Below, piece by piece: positions 25,146 to 33,750 of a stretch of 64,000 nt of DNA. The notes beneath the pieces were generated by a model. It worked only from the letters and a program-made list of their open reading frames with translations. It was not told where the DNA came from and did no database searches. A program made the position numbers and the translations under genes. The DNA is taken from positions 1,105,501-1,169,500 of the forward strand of contig NZ_OLMF01000004.1 of the NCBI RefSeq assembly GCF_900290195.1, given 5' to 3'. The DNA comes from Anaerococcus marasmi. GTDB lineage: Bacteria > Bacillota > Clostridia > Tissierellales > Peptoniphilaceae. Within the stretch, counting starts at the first letter, position 1. The number at the start of each line of letters is the position of its first letter.

Positions 25146-25799
25146 TGTCCCACCTATATCCTATTCCTCTTATTGTTTTTATATGATTACCATAATCTCC
25201 AAGTTTAGATCTGAGTCTTTTTATGGTGACAGTTAGGGTATTGTCGTTTACTTCATAAAAATCATAACCCCATACATAATCTAAAATTCGCTCTCTTAGT
25301 AGATTTATATTTTGATTTTCTAAAAGCATTTCTAAAACAGCAAACTCTTTTAAGTTAAGATCTAAATCTTTTCCATCTATTGAAGCTTGTTTTGAAATGA
25401 GATCTAAATATAAATTTTCAAAAGTCAGTTCGTTAACCTTTTTTTATTTTTCTACTAAACACATTGTCTATCCTCGCCTTTAGGACAGGAAGAGAAAAAG
25501 GTTTTGTAATATAGTCATCTGCTCCTTGAGAAAGACCTTTGATAACATACTCGTCTTCGTCTTTTACAGTAAGCATTATTACAGGAAGGTCAGAAAATTC
25601 TCTCAGCCACTTTAAAAAATCAAATCCTGAGCCATCAGGGAGATTTACGTCGAGAAGAATTAAATCAAAGTTATTGAAATTTGTATTTTCAGTTTGAGAA
25701 ATACTCTTATAAATAACCGTCTCAATATTCTGTTTGTTTAAGTAAGTTTTAACAGCAAAGGCAATCGTGCTATCATCTTCGATCATTAGTATTTTCAAG
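25138..25799 (-). pseudogene. OmpR-family response regulator, frameshifted in an A7 tract
   Basis: The receiver half (phospho-acceptor in LILLDVNLPDGSGF, switch Lys in ADDYITKPFS) stops soon after SRKIKKG. The winged-helix half (LKEFAVLEMLLENQ ... IKTIRGIGYRWDN) continues in the next frame. The break lies at a run of seven Ts on the + strand (25439-25445). Removing one base joins both halves without other defects (SRKIKK-VNELTFENLYLDL). The likely start is TTG at 25799, seven bases after AGGAG, rather than the upstream ATG. It may be a true mutation, an on/off homopolymer switch, transcriptional slippage, or a sequencing error. Confidence 0.85.
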
Positions 25800-26154
25800 C
25801 TTGTACTCCTATATGTCAGATACATCAGATTTTAAAAATCAAAAGTCCACCTAACACCTTAGTGTTTAGATTCTCATATAGTCTTGTTTCTCCAATATAT
25901 GAGCTGCCCTTTCTATGGCTTTATAAATTTATCTATTAATTATTATTCATAATTTGTCATATAAAATTCTAGTATTGATTTTATCAGTTTATTTCACTTG
26001 ATACAATTTTTCTTCTATATTATATCACATTTAAAATCTATTCTTTGTAACTTCTATAAGAAGAATTATTCTTTGTAAGCTAGCTTATCTAACTAGAAAT
26101 TCATAAAATAAATAGAATTAAAATTATTGGATTTTTATGAGAAATTTAAATATA
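25800..26154. other. AT-rich intergenic region upstream of the regulator
   Basis: About 350 bp with no ORF. On the minus strand it should hold the regulator's promoter. A dyad (CTAAACACTAAGGTGTTAG, near 25853-25872) lies some 55 bp before the start and could be an operator. Nothing else is recognisable. Confidence 0.4.
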
Positions 26155-26190
26155 AAAATCGGCACAAAGTTTAATTTCTTCATGCCGACT
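26155..26190 (-). terminator. ileS terminator
   Basis: A TCGGCA / TGCCGA stem (26159-26164, 26183-26188) with an extended, partly paired loop is followed by TTTTTATA on the minus strand. Confidence 0.8.
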
Positions 26191-26245
26191 TAATTTCATT
26201 AGTTTTAAGGAATTTACTCCATATTATAAATGATAGATCCTAAGT

Positions 26246-29200
26246 TTATAATCTCTCAAGCTCTATTTTGACTGTCTTATCGTTTAGTTCGATTTCTTCG
26301 CTTGTGAGGTCTTTTCTTTCGAACTTATCTGCTAGGGTTTCTTTTGTGATTTCTTCTTTGAATTTCTCTAGAGATTTGTTTAGTTCGTCGGATGCTTCAT
26401 AGTAGATGTTGATTCTGTCTGTTACTTCAAATCCACTATCTTTTCTCATGTTTTGAACCTTGGAGGTGAATTCTCTCGCATATCCCTCATCACGGAGGTC
26501 TTCTGTGATTTCTGTATCGAGTATTACGAAGACATTGCCGTCCATTTCTACATCGAATCCTTCTTTGGCAGAGATTCTTATATCTAGATAGTCTTTTGTG
26601 ACTTGGTAGGTCTCATCTCCTAGGGTGATTTCTTGAGGATTTTCTTCAACAGCTTCTATGAATTTCTTGGCATCGGTGGATGCTAGGAATTTGGCGAAGT
26701 CGTTGACCTTGGATTGGAAGATTCTTCCTACTACTCTAAAGTCTGGTTTTAGGAAGTAGTCCATGAAGTCTGATAGGTCATCTTCGAAGTCGACATCCTT
26801 TATGTTTAGCTCTTCTTTGATTAAGCCTTTAAGGTCTGAAATTTTCTCCTTGTAGGCTCCGTCTACTATGATTTTCGCTAGGGGTTGGCGAACTTTGATT
26901 GATTCTTTCTCTCTTGAAGCCCTACCTAGATTTACTATCTTTCTTACAAGGTCCATGCTTTCTTCAAGGTCGGTGTCGATCATTTTCTCGTCTGCCTTAG
27001 GGAGGAGGCTTGTGTGAACAGTCTTTTCTCCTGTAAGAGATCTAAAGACTTCTTCAGCTATAAATGGTGTGATTGGAGCGATGAGCTTGGATATTGTAAG
27101 GATTGCATCAAATGTAGTCTTGTATACTGCTTTCTTATTATCTGTAAGCTCTGAGTTCCAGAATCTCTTTCTATTTCTTCTGATGTACCAGTTTGATAGA
27201 TCTTCTACTACGAAGTCTGAGATCATGTGAACTACCTTGTTGTAGTCAAAAGCATCCATTGCTTCTGTGTAGTTTTTGATTAGGGTATTTAGTTTGGAGT
27301 AGAGCCATTTATCTATTTTTTCAAGTTTTAGGTCGCTAAATCCTGCTATTTCTTCTGAACTTAATTTGTCTGTTTCTGCGTAGAGACCGAAGAAGTTGTA
27401 GACATTTTCGAATGTTCTAAAGAAGTTATTCTTAACTTCGATTAGGCCCTTTTCGTCAAACTTTGTTTGCATCCATGGTGGAGATACATAGAGAGAGTAG
27501 AATCTTACGGCATCTGCCCCGTATTTATCAAAGAGGGCAAATGGATCGAGGGTGTTTCCTTTGGATTTACTCATCTTTTGACCGTTCTTATCTACTACAA
27601 GGTCGTTTACTAGGACGTTTTTGTAAGGTGCCTTGCCTGTTGTGATGGTAGATATGGCCATTAGTGAGTAGAACCAACCTCTTGTTTGGTCGATTCCTTC
27701 TGAGATAAAGTCTGCTGGGAAGTATTCGTCAAAGTCTTCCTTGTGTTCGAATGGATAGTGAAGTTGGGCAAATGGCATTGCTCCTGAGTCAAACCAAACG
27801 TCGATTACATCAGGAACCCTATGCATGGTGCCCCCGCACTTATCACATTTGATAGATACATTGTCGACATATGGTCTGTGAAGTTCTATATCTTCTGATA
27901 TATCCTCTATTGCACGTTCTTTTAGCTCGGCTCTTGATCCAACTGTATCTGTGTGGCCACATTCGTCACATTTCCAGATATTTAGTGGAGTTCCCCAGTA
28001 TCTTGACCTAGATATAGCCCAGTCTTTTACATTTTCGATCCAATTTCCAAATCTCTTGTCCCCTATAGTTTGTGGGTACCAGTTTACGTTTTTGTTGTTT
28101 TCTACCATGGCATCTGAGAACTTGCTCATTTCTATATACCAGGATGGTTTTGCATAATATACTAGTGGTGTGTGGCATCTCCAGCAGTGTGGGTAGTTGT
28201 GCTCTATGGTTTGTTTGTTAAATACCTTGCCTTCTTCTTGGAGGTGTCTCCAGATTTTTTCGTTGGTATCGAAGATAAATTCGCCCTTCCAAGGAGTTTC
28301 TGTAAAGCAACCTTCAAGGTCAACTGGTTGGACAAAGGCAAGTCCGTATTTTCTTCCTATTTGGTAGTCGTCCTCACCAAAGGCTGGAGCGGAGTGAACT
28401 ATACCTGTACCATCTTCTGCAGAAACGTAGTCAGCAAGGGTTATGATAAAGGCCCTATCATCTCCTACATTTACATATGGCATAAGTTGTTCATATTCCC
28501 AATATTCCATATCCTTGCCTGGGAATTCTTCTACGACTTCGTATTCTCTTTCTCCCATAAGATTTTCAGCTAGGGATTTGGCACAATAATAGTAAGAATC
28601 TTCCTCTGCTACGTAAAGCTTAGCGTAGGTTAGCTCTGGGTGAACTGATAGGGCCACGTTTGATGGGAGGGTCCATGGGGTTGTGGTCCATGCTAGGAAG
28701 TACTCGTTATCAGTTCCCTTTTTCTTAAACTTAACTGTAAGGGTTATAGTTTTATCCATTTGGTAACCTTGGGCAACCTCGTGGCTTGCAAGACCTGTAC
28801 CACAACGTGGACAGTATGGCATAACCTTGGCTCCCTCGTAGATGTATCCGTTTTTGAAGGCCTTATCTAGGAGGTACCATTCAGTTTCTACATAGTCGTT
28901 ATCCATTGTGATATAAGGATCGTCCATGTTGTAGAGATAGGCCATCCTATCTGACATCTCTCTCCAAAGGTCTGAGTATTTCCAAACAGATTCCTTACAT
29001 AACTTGTTGAACTTTTCGATTCCGTATTCTTCTATATCATTTTTGTCATGAAAGCCTAGGCTCTTTTCTACTTCTATTTCTACAGGAAGACCGTGGGTAT
29101 CCCAGCCTGCCTTTTTTAGGACCTTAAAGCCTTGCATGTTTTTGTATCTGCTTGTCATATCCTTAAGGGTACGAGCGATAACGTGGTGGATTCCTGGTTT

Positions 29201-29359
29201 TCCGTTTGCTGTTGGAGGTCCGTCATAGATTATATATTCTTCTGCATCCTCACGGGTTTTGAAAGTCTCATCAAGTAGGTCTATTTCTTGCCAATACTTT
29301 TCGACTTCTTCCTCTCTTTTCCTAACATCTTTGCTGTCTAAAGGTTTAAATTCTGCCAT
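26246..29359 (-). CDS. ileS: Isoleucyl-tRNA synthetase, long IleRS2 type with swapped HIGH motif
   Basis: A class I synthetase of 1037 residues that charges tRNA-Ile. The length and C-terminal region match the eukaryote-like IleRS2 type rather than the roughly 920-residue IleRS1. The KMSKS loop is intact (QKMSKSKGNTLDPF, around 595), and CP1 editing-domain text such as TWTTTPWTLPSNVAL is present. The usual HxGH is replaced by GIHH at residues 56-59 (ANGKPGIHHVIAR), the first and third positions swapped. Published work on IleRS2 links this GxHH form to very high mupirocin resistance. It is preceded by a T-box leader with an AUC specifier. Confidence 0.96.
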   Translation of the reverse strand: MAEFKPLDSKDVRKREEEVEKYWQEIDLLDETFKTREDAEEYIIYDGPPTANGKPGIHHVIARTLKDMTSRYKNMQGFKVLKKAGWDTHGLPVEIEVEKSLGFHDKNDIEEYGIEKFNKLCKESVWKYSDLWREMSDRMAYLYNMDDPYITMDNDYVETEWYLLDKAFKNGYIYEGAKVMPYCPRCGTGLASHEVAQGYQMDKTITLTVKFKKKGTDNEYFLAWTTTPWTLPSNVALSVHPELTYAKLYVAEEDSYYYCAKSLAENLMGEREYEVVEEFPGKDMEYWEYEQLMPYVNVGDDRAFIITLADYVSAEDGTGIVHSAPAFGEDDYQIGRKYGLAFVQPVDLEGCFTETPWKGEFIFDTNEKIWRHLQEEGKVFNKQTIEHNYPHCWRCHTPLVYYAKPSWYIEMSKFSDAMVENNKNVNWYPQTIGDKRFGNWIENVKDWAISRSRYWGTPLNIWKCDECGHTDTVGSRAELKERAIEDISEDIELHRPYVDNVSIKCDKCGGTMHRVPDVIDVWFDSGAMPFAQLHYPFEHKEDFDEYFPADFISEGIDQTRGWFYSLMAISTITTGKAPYKNVLVNDLVVDKNGQKMSKSKGNTLDPFALFDKYGADAVRFYSLYVSPPWMQTKFDEKGLIEVKNNFFRTFENVYNFFGLYAETDKLSSEEIAGFSDLKLEKIDKWLYSKLNTLIKNYTEAMDAFDYNKVVHMISDFVVEDLSNWYIRRNRKRFWNSELTDNKKAVYKTTFDAILTISKLIAPITPFIAEEVFRSLTGEKTVHTSLLPKADEKMIDTDLEESMDLVRKIVNLGRASREKESIKVRQPLAKIIVDGAYKEKISDLKGLIKEELNIKDVDFEDDLSDFMDYFLKPDFRVVGRIFQSKVNDFAKFLASTDAKKFIEAVEENPQEITLGDETYQVTKDYLDIRISAKEGFDVEMDGNVFVILDTEITEDLRDEGYAREFTSKVQNMRKDSGFEVTDRINIYYEASDELNKSLEKFKEEITKETLADKFERKDLTSEEIELNDKTVKIELERL

Positions 29360-29390
29360 TAATAACTCCTTTAATTTCTAAAAAATAAAA

Positions 29391-29575
29391 CCGTCCTTAA
29401 AAAGGACGGTCCACCGTTTTAATAGACAATTTAACGCAATTGTAACGTAATAAACTACTAATTCATTTATTAGACTAGAAGATGATCTTCGCCCAATACT
29501 CCTCTAGCAGCTTTCACCTAACCTGCCTCTCTTTTAGATTAATAGAGGGTTACTCTTCTTCTTAACGTCATATTT
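29391..29575 (-). ncRNA. T-box leader of ileS (isoleucine specifier)
   Basis: The minus-strand leader has a stem I region, a GAAG-AUC specifier context with AUC at 29484-29486, an unusual antiterminator core GGTGGACCG (about 29407-29415) and an intrinsic terminator CCGTCCTT / AAGGACGG (29391-29409) followed by a T-rich run. The same GAAG-NNN context carries AUG in the two methionine T-boxes of this window, which supports the specifier call. Uncharged tRNA-Ile should favour readthrough into ileS. Confidence 0.85.
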
Positions 29576-29620
29576 ATATTATAATATAATACTAAGATTG
29601 TTTTTTGTCAAATATAATTC

Positions 29621-30106
29621 CTATATGTGTCTAACTATCTTAAACTTCTCTAGGTTGTAGACATCAAACTCGTCAATATTGGCCCTGTCCTTAGCATCCT
29701 CATACATCTGATAGTCACTTTCGTAGTCATTTCTGTATACTATGACAGGGTTGTTGTTGTAATTTAGTAAGAGACCGTGATAGACTCCGAAGTCTTCGAT
29801 TTTAGAAATAGGCTTTACCTTATTGATCTCAAGAACTTGAATATAAATATCATCTAGGTCATCTTTCTTGATAGCTAAGGCATTGTTGAAAATTCCGAGA
29901 TTAACTGTCTCGTTGATTATATCTAGGCCTATGTTTTTCCTGGTCGGATAAATTGAGCCTGCTCTTTCTCTCTTATCTCCCATTTTTATTTCTATAATTA
30001 CACCATTGTGGTTATCTTCGAATTCCTCATCGTACTTGTCAAGATATTTTCCTGTATCTAGATAATGCCTTAAGGAATCAAAAGCCAGTTTTACAAATTT
30101 GTCCAT
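29621..30106 (-). CDS. AMMECR1-like protein
   Basis: A 161-residue cytoplasmic protein. FDSLRHYLDTGKYL, a following GVIIEIKMGDKRERAGSIYPT, a helix (IINETVNLGIFNNAL) and a later YIQVLEI block follow the order seen in AMMECR1 domains (ARxxLxxYL, GxFVxLkxxgxLRGCIGt, then VsVL). The conserved LRGCIG is weakened to RERAGSI. AMMECR1 proteins are of uncertain biochemical role and often accompany Memo and radical-SAM genes, neither of which is here. It overlaps nothing and lies four bases after the glutathione peroxidase gene. Confidence 0.5.
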   Translation of the reverse strand: MDKFVKLAFDSLRHYLDTGKYLDKYDEEFEDNHNGVIIEIKMGDKRERAGSIYPTRKNIGLDIINETVNLGIFNNALAIKKDDLDDIYIQVLEINKVKPISKIEDFGVYHGLLLNYNNNPVIVYRNDYESDYQMYEDAKDRANIDEFDVYNLEKFKIVRHI

Positions 30107-30110
30107 TTTC

Positions 30111-30587
30111 CTATCCTAACAATTTCTCTATATCTTTTTCCATATTCTCTGGCTTCTTGTTTGATCCGAAGCGTGCTACTACATTTCCTTCTCTATCTAT
30201 CAAAAACTTAGTAAAGTTCCACTTGATGGCTTTTCCTAGCCCTGCCTTTTCTTCTTTAAGGAAGGTATAAAGTGGGTCTTCATTTTCGCCATTGACGTCA
30301 ATTTTTTTGAACCTGTCAAAGCTTGTCCCAAAGTTTAGGGCACAGAAGGAATCTATCTCCTCATCAGATTCTGGAGCTTGATTTGCGAATTGGTTGCAAG
30401 GAAAATCCAAAATCTCAAATCCTTGATCCTTATATTTCTTATATAAAGCCTCAAGAGCGTCGTATTGTTTGGTAAAGCCACAGTGGGTTGCTGTATTTAC
30501 TATAAGAAGGACCTTTCCTTCATATTTACTAAGGGATATTTCCTTATCATCTTTGTCTAAAACTGTAAAGTCATATACACTAGTCAT
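30111..30587 (-). CDS. Glutathione peroxidase family (thioredoxin-dependent) enzyme
   Basis: A 158-residue thiol peroxidase of the GPx fold. The peroxidatic cysteine is in NTATHCGFTKQY (in place of selenocysteine). The Gln lies in DFPCNQFANQAPES and the Trp/Asn in KWNFTKFLIDREG, completing the tetrad. The second block cysteine (FPCNQF) is conserved. Bacterial members reduce hydroperoxides with thioredoxin, useful for an anaerobe exposed to oxygen. AGGAGG precedes the ATG. Confidence 0.93.
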   Translation of the reverse strand: MTSVYDFTVLDKDDKEISLSKYEGKVLLIVNTATHCGFTKQYDALEALYKKYKDQGFEILDFPCNQFANQAPESDEEIDSFCALNFGTSFDRFKKIDVNGENEDPLYTFLKEEKAGLGKAIKWNFTKFLIDREGNVVARFGSNKKPENMEKDIEKLLG

Positions 30588-30694
30588 AAAACCTCCTTGA
30601 CTCTTCTAGTATATATTATACAGCTTGGGAGTATTTTTGCAGTTGACATTTTTAATAATTAGTTATATAATTGCATTATCATAAACTTTATATA

Positions 30695-30932
30695 AAGAAG
30701 AGTAGTACAAGGACTTGATTACAGAGAGCTTCGTTTTGGTGAAAGAAGTAGATGGAAATTGTATGAAGATGGTCTTTATCTAGGAGGCTTCGATATTAGA
30801 TGTCTACGTTAGCTTACGTTACAAAGCAAGGGTATGTTTGTACCTGATAAGTTTATATGTGTGAGCATATATTAAATTAAGGTGGTAACACGGATTTTCG
30901 TCCTTAGGTCTTTTGGCCTAGGGACTTTTTTT
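30695..30932 (+). ncRNA. T-box leader of metY-metA (methionine specifier)
   Basis: The leader contains an AGAGAGCTTC...GGTGAAAGAAG stem I start and a GAAG-AUG specifier context with AUG at 30769-30771. The canonical T-box AAGGTGGTAACACGG is near 30881-30896, and its UGGU can pair with tRNA ACCA. A terminator follows, GTCCTTAGGTC / GGCCTAGGGAC (30900-30925) plus seven Ts. Control by uncharged tRNA-Met fits the methionine-synthesis genes downstream. Confidence 0.95.
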
Positions 30933-30970
30933 ATATAAATTTTATGAAATTTATTTAAGGAGTTACTATT

Positions 30971-32251
30971 ATGAGTAAATACAAAAACATTGATACAGCT
31001 TGTGTTAGAGCAGGTTATGAAGCAAAAAACGGAGAAAGTAATCTTCCTCCAATAGTTCAGTCGACTACATTTTCTTACGAGAAGACAAGTGAGATTGCTG
31101 ACCTTTTCGACCTAAAGGAAAACGGATTTTTCTATACTAGGCTGGGAAATCCTACCATAGATGCCCTAGAGAAGAAGATAGCCGACCTTGACGGAGGAGT
31201 GTGCGCAGTAGCGACAGGATCTGGACAAGCAGCCAACCTCCTAGCTGTCTTAAATATAGCCAAGGCAGGCGATAATATAGTCGCTGTAAATAATATTTAT
31301 GGAGGAACTTACAATCTTCTCGCCAATACCCTAAGGGATTTAGGCATTGAAACAAAATTTGTAAATCACAACGACTTAGATGAGCTTAGGGCTGCAATTG
31401 ATGATAAGACAAAGCTAGTCTTTGGAGAAACTATATCAAATCCTAAGGCAAGTGTTCTAGATATCAAATCCTACGCAGATATTGCCCACGAGCATAATAT
31501 TCCATTGATATTAGATAATACCCTAGCAAGCCCTGCCCTAGTTAAGCCCATCGATTACGGTTGCGATATTGTAACTTACTCATCTTCTAAATATATAGAT
31601 GGTCACGCAGCAGCCCTTGGCGGCCTTATAGTAGATTCTGGAAACTTCGATTGGGCAAGTGGAGACTTCGATAGACTTACTAAGCCAGATGAGTCCTACC
31701 ACGGGCTTATCTTTACTGAACAATTTAAAAAAGCAGCCTACGGGGCAAGGCTTAGGACAGTTGGCCTAAGAGATTACGGAGCAGTTATCTCTCCACAAAA
31801 CGCCTTTTTAACAATTCTAGGTCTCGATACCCTAGCCTTGAGAATGAACAAGCATTCAGAAAATGCCCTAAGGGTCGCAGAATTTTTAGAAAATTCCGAC
31901 AAGGTAGAATCTGTTTCCTATTCTTTCCTAGAATCCTCCCCATCTTATCCTTATGCCAAGAAATATCTTAAGGGAGGCTCTGGAGTTGTGTCCTTTGAGA
32001 TAAAAGGAGGAAGAGATGAGGCGAGTCGTTTCATCGACTCCCTAGAATTAATCACACTCGCAGTCCACGTGGCAGATGCAAGAAGCCTCGCCCTTCACCC
32101 AGCTTCATCTACCCACAGACAACTATCTGATAAAGAACTCGAAAAGGTTGGAGTATCAAAGAGCCTAATCCGCCTTTCAATAGGAATAGAAGATGCAGAT
32201 GACCTTATCGAAGATATAAGCCAAGCCCTAGATAAGGCTGTAAGGAGATAA
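30971..32251 (+). CDS. metY: O-acetylhomoserine sulfhydrylase
   Basis: A 426-residue PLP enzyme of the Cys/Met metabolism family that makes homocysteine from O-acetylhomoserine and sulfide. Family hallmarks are YTRLGNPTIDALEKKIADLDGG, GETISNPKASVLDI, and the PLP lysine in TYSSSKYIDGHAAALGG. The length of about 425 is typical of MetY rather than the roughly 380 of cystathionine enzymes. It lies behind a methionine T-box and is immediately followed by metA, which supplies the substrate. Confidence 0.93.
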   Translation: MSKYKNIDTACVRAGYEAKNGESNLPPIVQSTTFSYEKTSEIADLFDLKENGFFYTRLGNPTIDALEKKIADLDGGVCAVATGSGQAANLLAVLNIAKAGDNIVAVNNIYGGTYNLLANTLRDLGIETKFVNHNDLDELRAAIDDKTKLVFGETISNPKASVLDIKSYADIAHEHNIPLILDNTLASPALVKPIDYGCDIVTYSSSKYIDGHAAALGGLIVDSGNFDWASGDFDRLTKPDESYHGLIFTEQFKKAAYGARLRTVGLRDYGAVISPQNAFLTILGLDTLALRMNKHSENALRVAEFLENSDKVESVSYSFLESSPSYPYAKKYLKGGSGVVSFEIKGGRDEASRFIDSLELITLAVHVADARSLALHPASSTHRQLSDKELEKVGVSKSLIRLSIGIEDADDLIEDISQALDKAVRR

Positions 32252-32252
32252 G

Positions 32253-33173
32253 ATGCCAGTAATAATACCAGAAGATTTAATATCCAAAGAAACCTTAGAC
32301 AAAGAAAATATATTCACCATGGTAGAAGAAAGGGCCAAGTCACAGGATATAAGGGCCCTTAAGATCGGCATAGTAAATCTCATGCCAACCAAAAAGGAAA
32401 CAGAGGTTCAGCTTCTAAGACTAATCTCAAACACTCCCCTCCAAATCGAAATAGATTTGATAGCGATGGCAAGCTACAAGTCTTCGAATTATCAAAAACA
32501 TCTGGAGAAATTTTATGTAAGCTATGAAGAAATAAAGGATAAAAAATACGACGGTCTGATCATAACCGGAGCTCCCCTAGAGCATAAGGCCTACGACGAT
32601 ATAATCTACTGGGAGGAACTCAAAAAGATATTTGAATTTGCAAAGAAAAATGTCTACTCGACCCTTTTCATCTGCTGGTCTGCCATAGCCGCACTTGATT
32701 ATTACTATGGAGTTAATATCGACTCATTGGATAAGAAAATATTTACAGTTAACAGGTACTATAAGGAAAGCTCCGATCCTCTCTTTCTGGGCTTTGACGA
32801 TAGCTTCTATATGCCAAACTCAAGATATAAGACAATCAGAAAAGAAGAAATCGAAAGGATTCCAAGACTTAAAGTCCTCCTTTCAGACGATAAGATGGGA
32901 GCTACTATTATTAAGAGTATCGACAACAGATTTGTCTTTAACCTAAATCATCTAGAATACGATACTAATACCCTAGATGATGAATATAGAAGAGATAAGA
33001 AAAATAGACTTGAGACCAAGCCTGCCGAAAACTATTATCTAGACGATGATCCAAATAAAAAAATTATCCAGAGATGGAGATCAACTGGATACATATTTTT
33101 TAACAACTGGATCAACCACTATGTCTACCAACACACCCCATACAAGATCTCCGATGTAGAGACGATTAAATAA
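32253..33173 (+). CDS. metA: Homoserine O-acetyltransferase
   Basis: A 306-residue MetA-family acyltransferase. The nucleophile Cys141 sits in FICWSAIAAL, where most homologs have CWGAQA. The TGAPLE block places Glu110 at the position that selects acetyl-CoA over succinyl-CoA, consistent with the partner MetY. The VNLMPTKKETE start and the C-terminal INHYVYQHTPY are family-typical. Its ATG starts two bases after the metY stop, so the two are coupled. Confidence 0.92.
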   Translation: MPVIIPEDLISKETLDKENIFTMVEERAKSQDIRALKIGIVNLMPTKKETEVQLLRLISNTPLQIEIDLIAMASYKSSNYQKHLEKFYVSYEEIKDKKYDGLIITGAPLEHKAYDDIIYWEELKKIFEFAKKNVYSTLFICWSAIAALDYYYGVNIDSLDKKIFTVNRYYKESSDPLFLGFDDSFYMPNSRYKTIRKEEIERIPRLKVLLSDDKMGATIIKSIDNRFVFNLNHLEYDTNTLDDEYRRDKKNRLETKPAENYYLDDDPNKKIIQRWRSTGYIFFNNWINHYVYQHTPYKISDVETIK

Positions 33174-33176
33174 AGA

Positions 33177-33250
33177 TTAAAAAAGCAGGATTTATAAGCT
33201 AACTTATTTCGTCAATTTTCGATTTGAGATAAGTTAGACCTCCTGCTTTT
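33177..33250 (+). terminator. Long hairpin terminator of metYA
   Basis: A 10-bp stem AAAAGCAGGA / TCCTGCTTTT (33181-33190, 33241-33250) encloses a second stem CTAACTTAT / ATAAGTTAG. Confidence 0.85.
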
Positions 33251-33298
33251 AATTTTAAGATATCCATAGCTTAGAATCATTTCTAAATTATGGATATT

Positions 33299-33583
33299 TC
33301 ACTTTATGAGTCCATTAAATATTGAAGAAGGTCCAGTTTTAGGCAACTGCCTTAGCAATTCCTTATATAATTTTAATAGCTTAGGACTTAGGCCTTCACC
33401 TATTCCTTTTTCTAGATTTAGAATTGATAAATCTTCTTTAAGATAATGGATCCTATTCATAAAGCTATTATTCTGATTTTTCTTGTATTTAAATAAGATT
33501 TTCTTCTCCTCTATAGATATTTCATCATCCTTAAGCAATTCATCAATAATCCTATCTAAATTTTCTTCATTTAATTTCTCCAT
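33299..33583 (-). CDS. Small helical protein, possibly bacteriocin-immunity-like
   Basis: A 94-residue, all-helical, charged protein with no signal peptide or membrane segment. The size, helix pattern and C-terminal ending (LYKELLRQLPKTGPSSIFNGLIK, which can be compared with the L..G...NGL ending of EntA-type immunity proteins) suggest that family, but the match is weak and no bacteriocin gene is adjacent. The ATG at 33583 follows an AT-rich region without a strong ribosome site. It may simply be a hypothetical protein. Confidence 0.45.
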   Translation of the reverse strand: MEKLNEENLDRIIDELLKDDEISIEEKKILFKYKKNQNNSFMNRIHYLKEDLSILNLEKGIGEGLSPKLLKLYKELLRQLPKTGPSSIFNGLIK

Positions 33584-33718
33584 AATTAATCTTCCCCTAT
33601 TATTTTAATTTAAGGCTTTAAGTTTTATTTCATAAAGCCCCCACCTTATTCACTTACCCTGTCCCTATGGCTATAAACACGATATTCGTACAGAAAATTA
33701 GAAAAAATTGTAGGTAAA

Positions 33719-33747
33719 AAGCAGGAGCCATTGAAGCATCCTGCTCT
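33719..33747 (-). terminator. Terminator of the DAACS symporter gene
   Basis: AGCAGGA / TCCTGCT with inner GC pairs is followed on the minus strand by TTTTTACC. Confidence 0.8.
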
Positions 33748-33750
33748 ACT

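Noticed and set aside
20897-25799. Canonical BceRS-BceAB module
   Set aside because: The permease has the 8-helix duplicated FtsX layout with two large outer domains, not the 10-helix BceB layout, so I call it Bce-like only by context.
28172-28573. Rightward ORF opposite ileS
   Set aside because: It mirrors the coding strand of ileS and has no family features.
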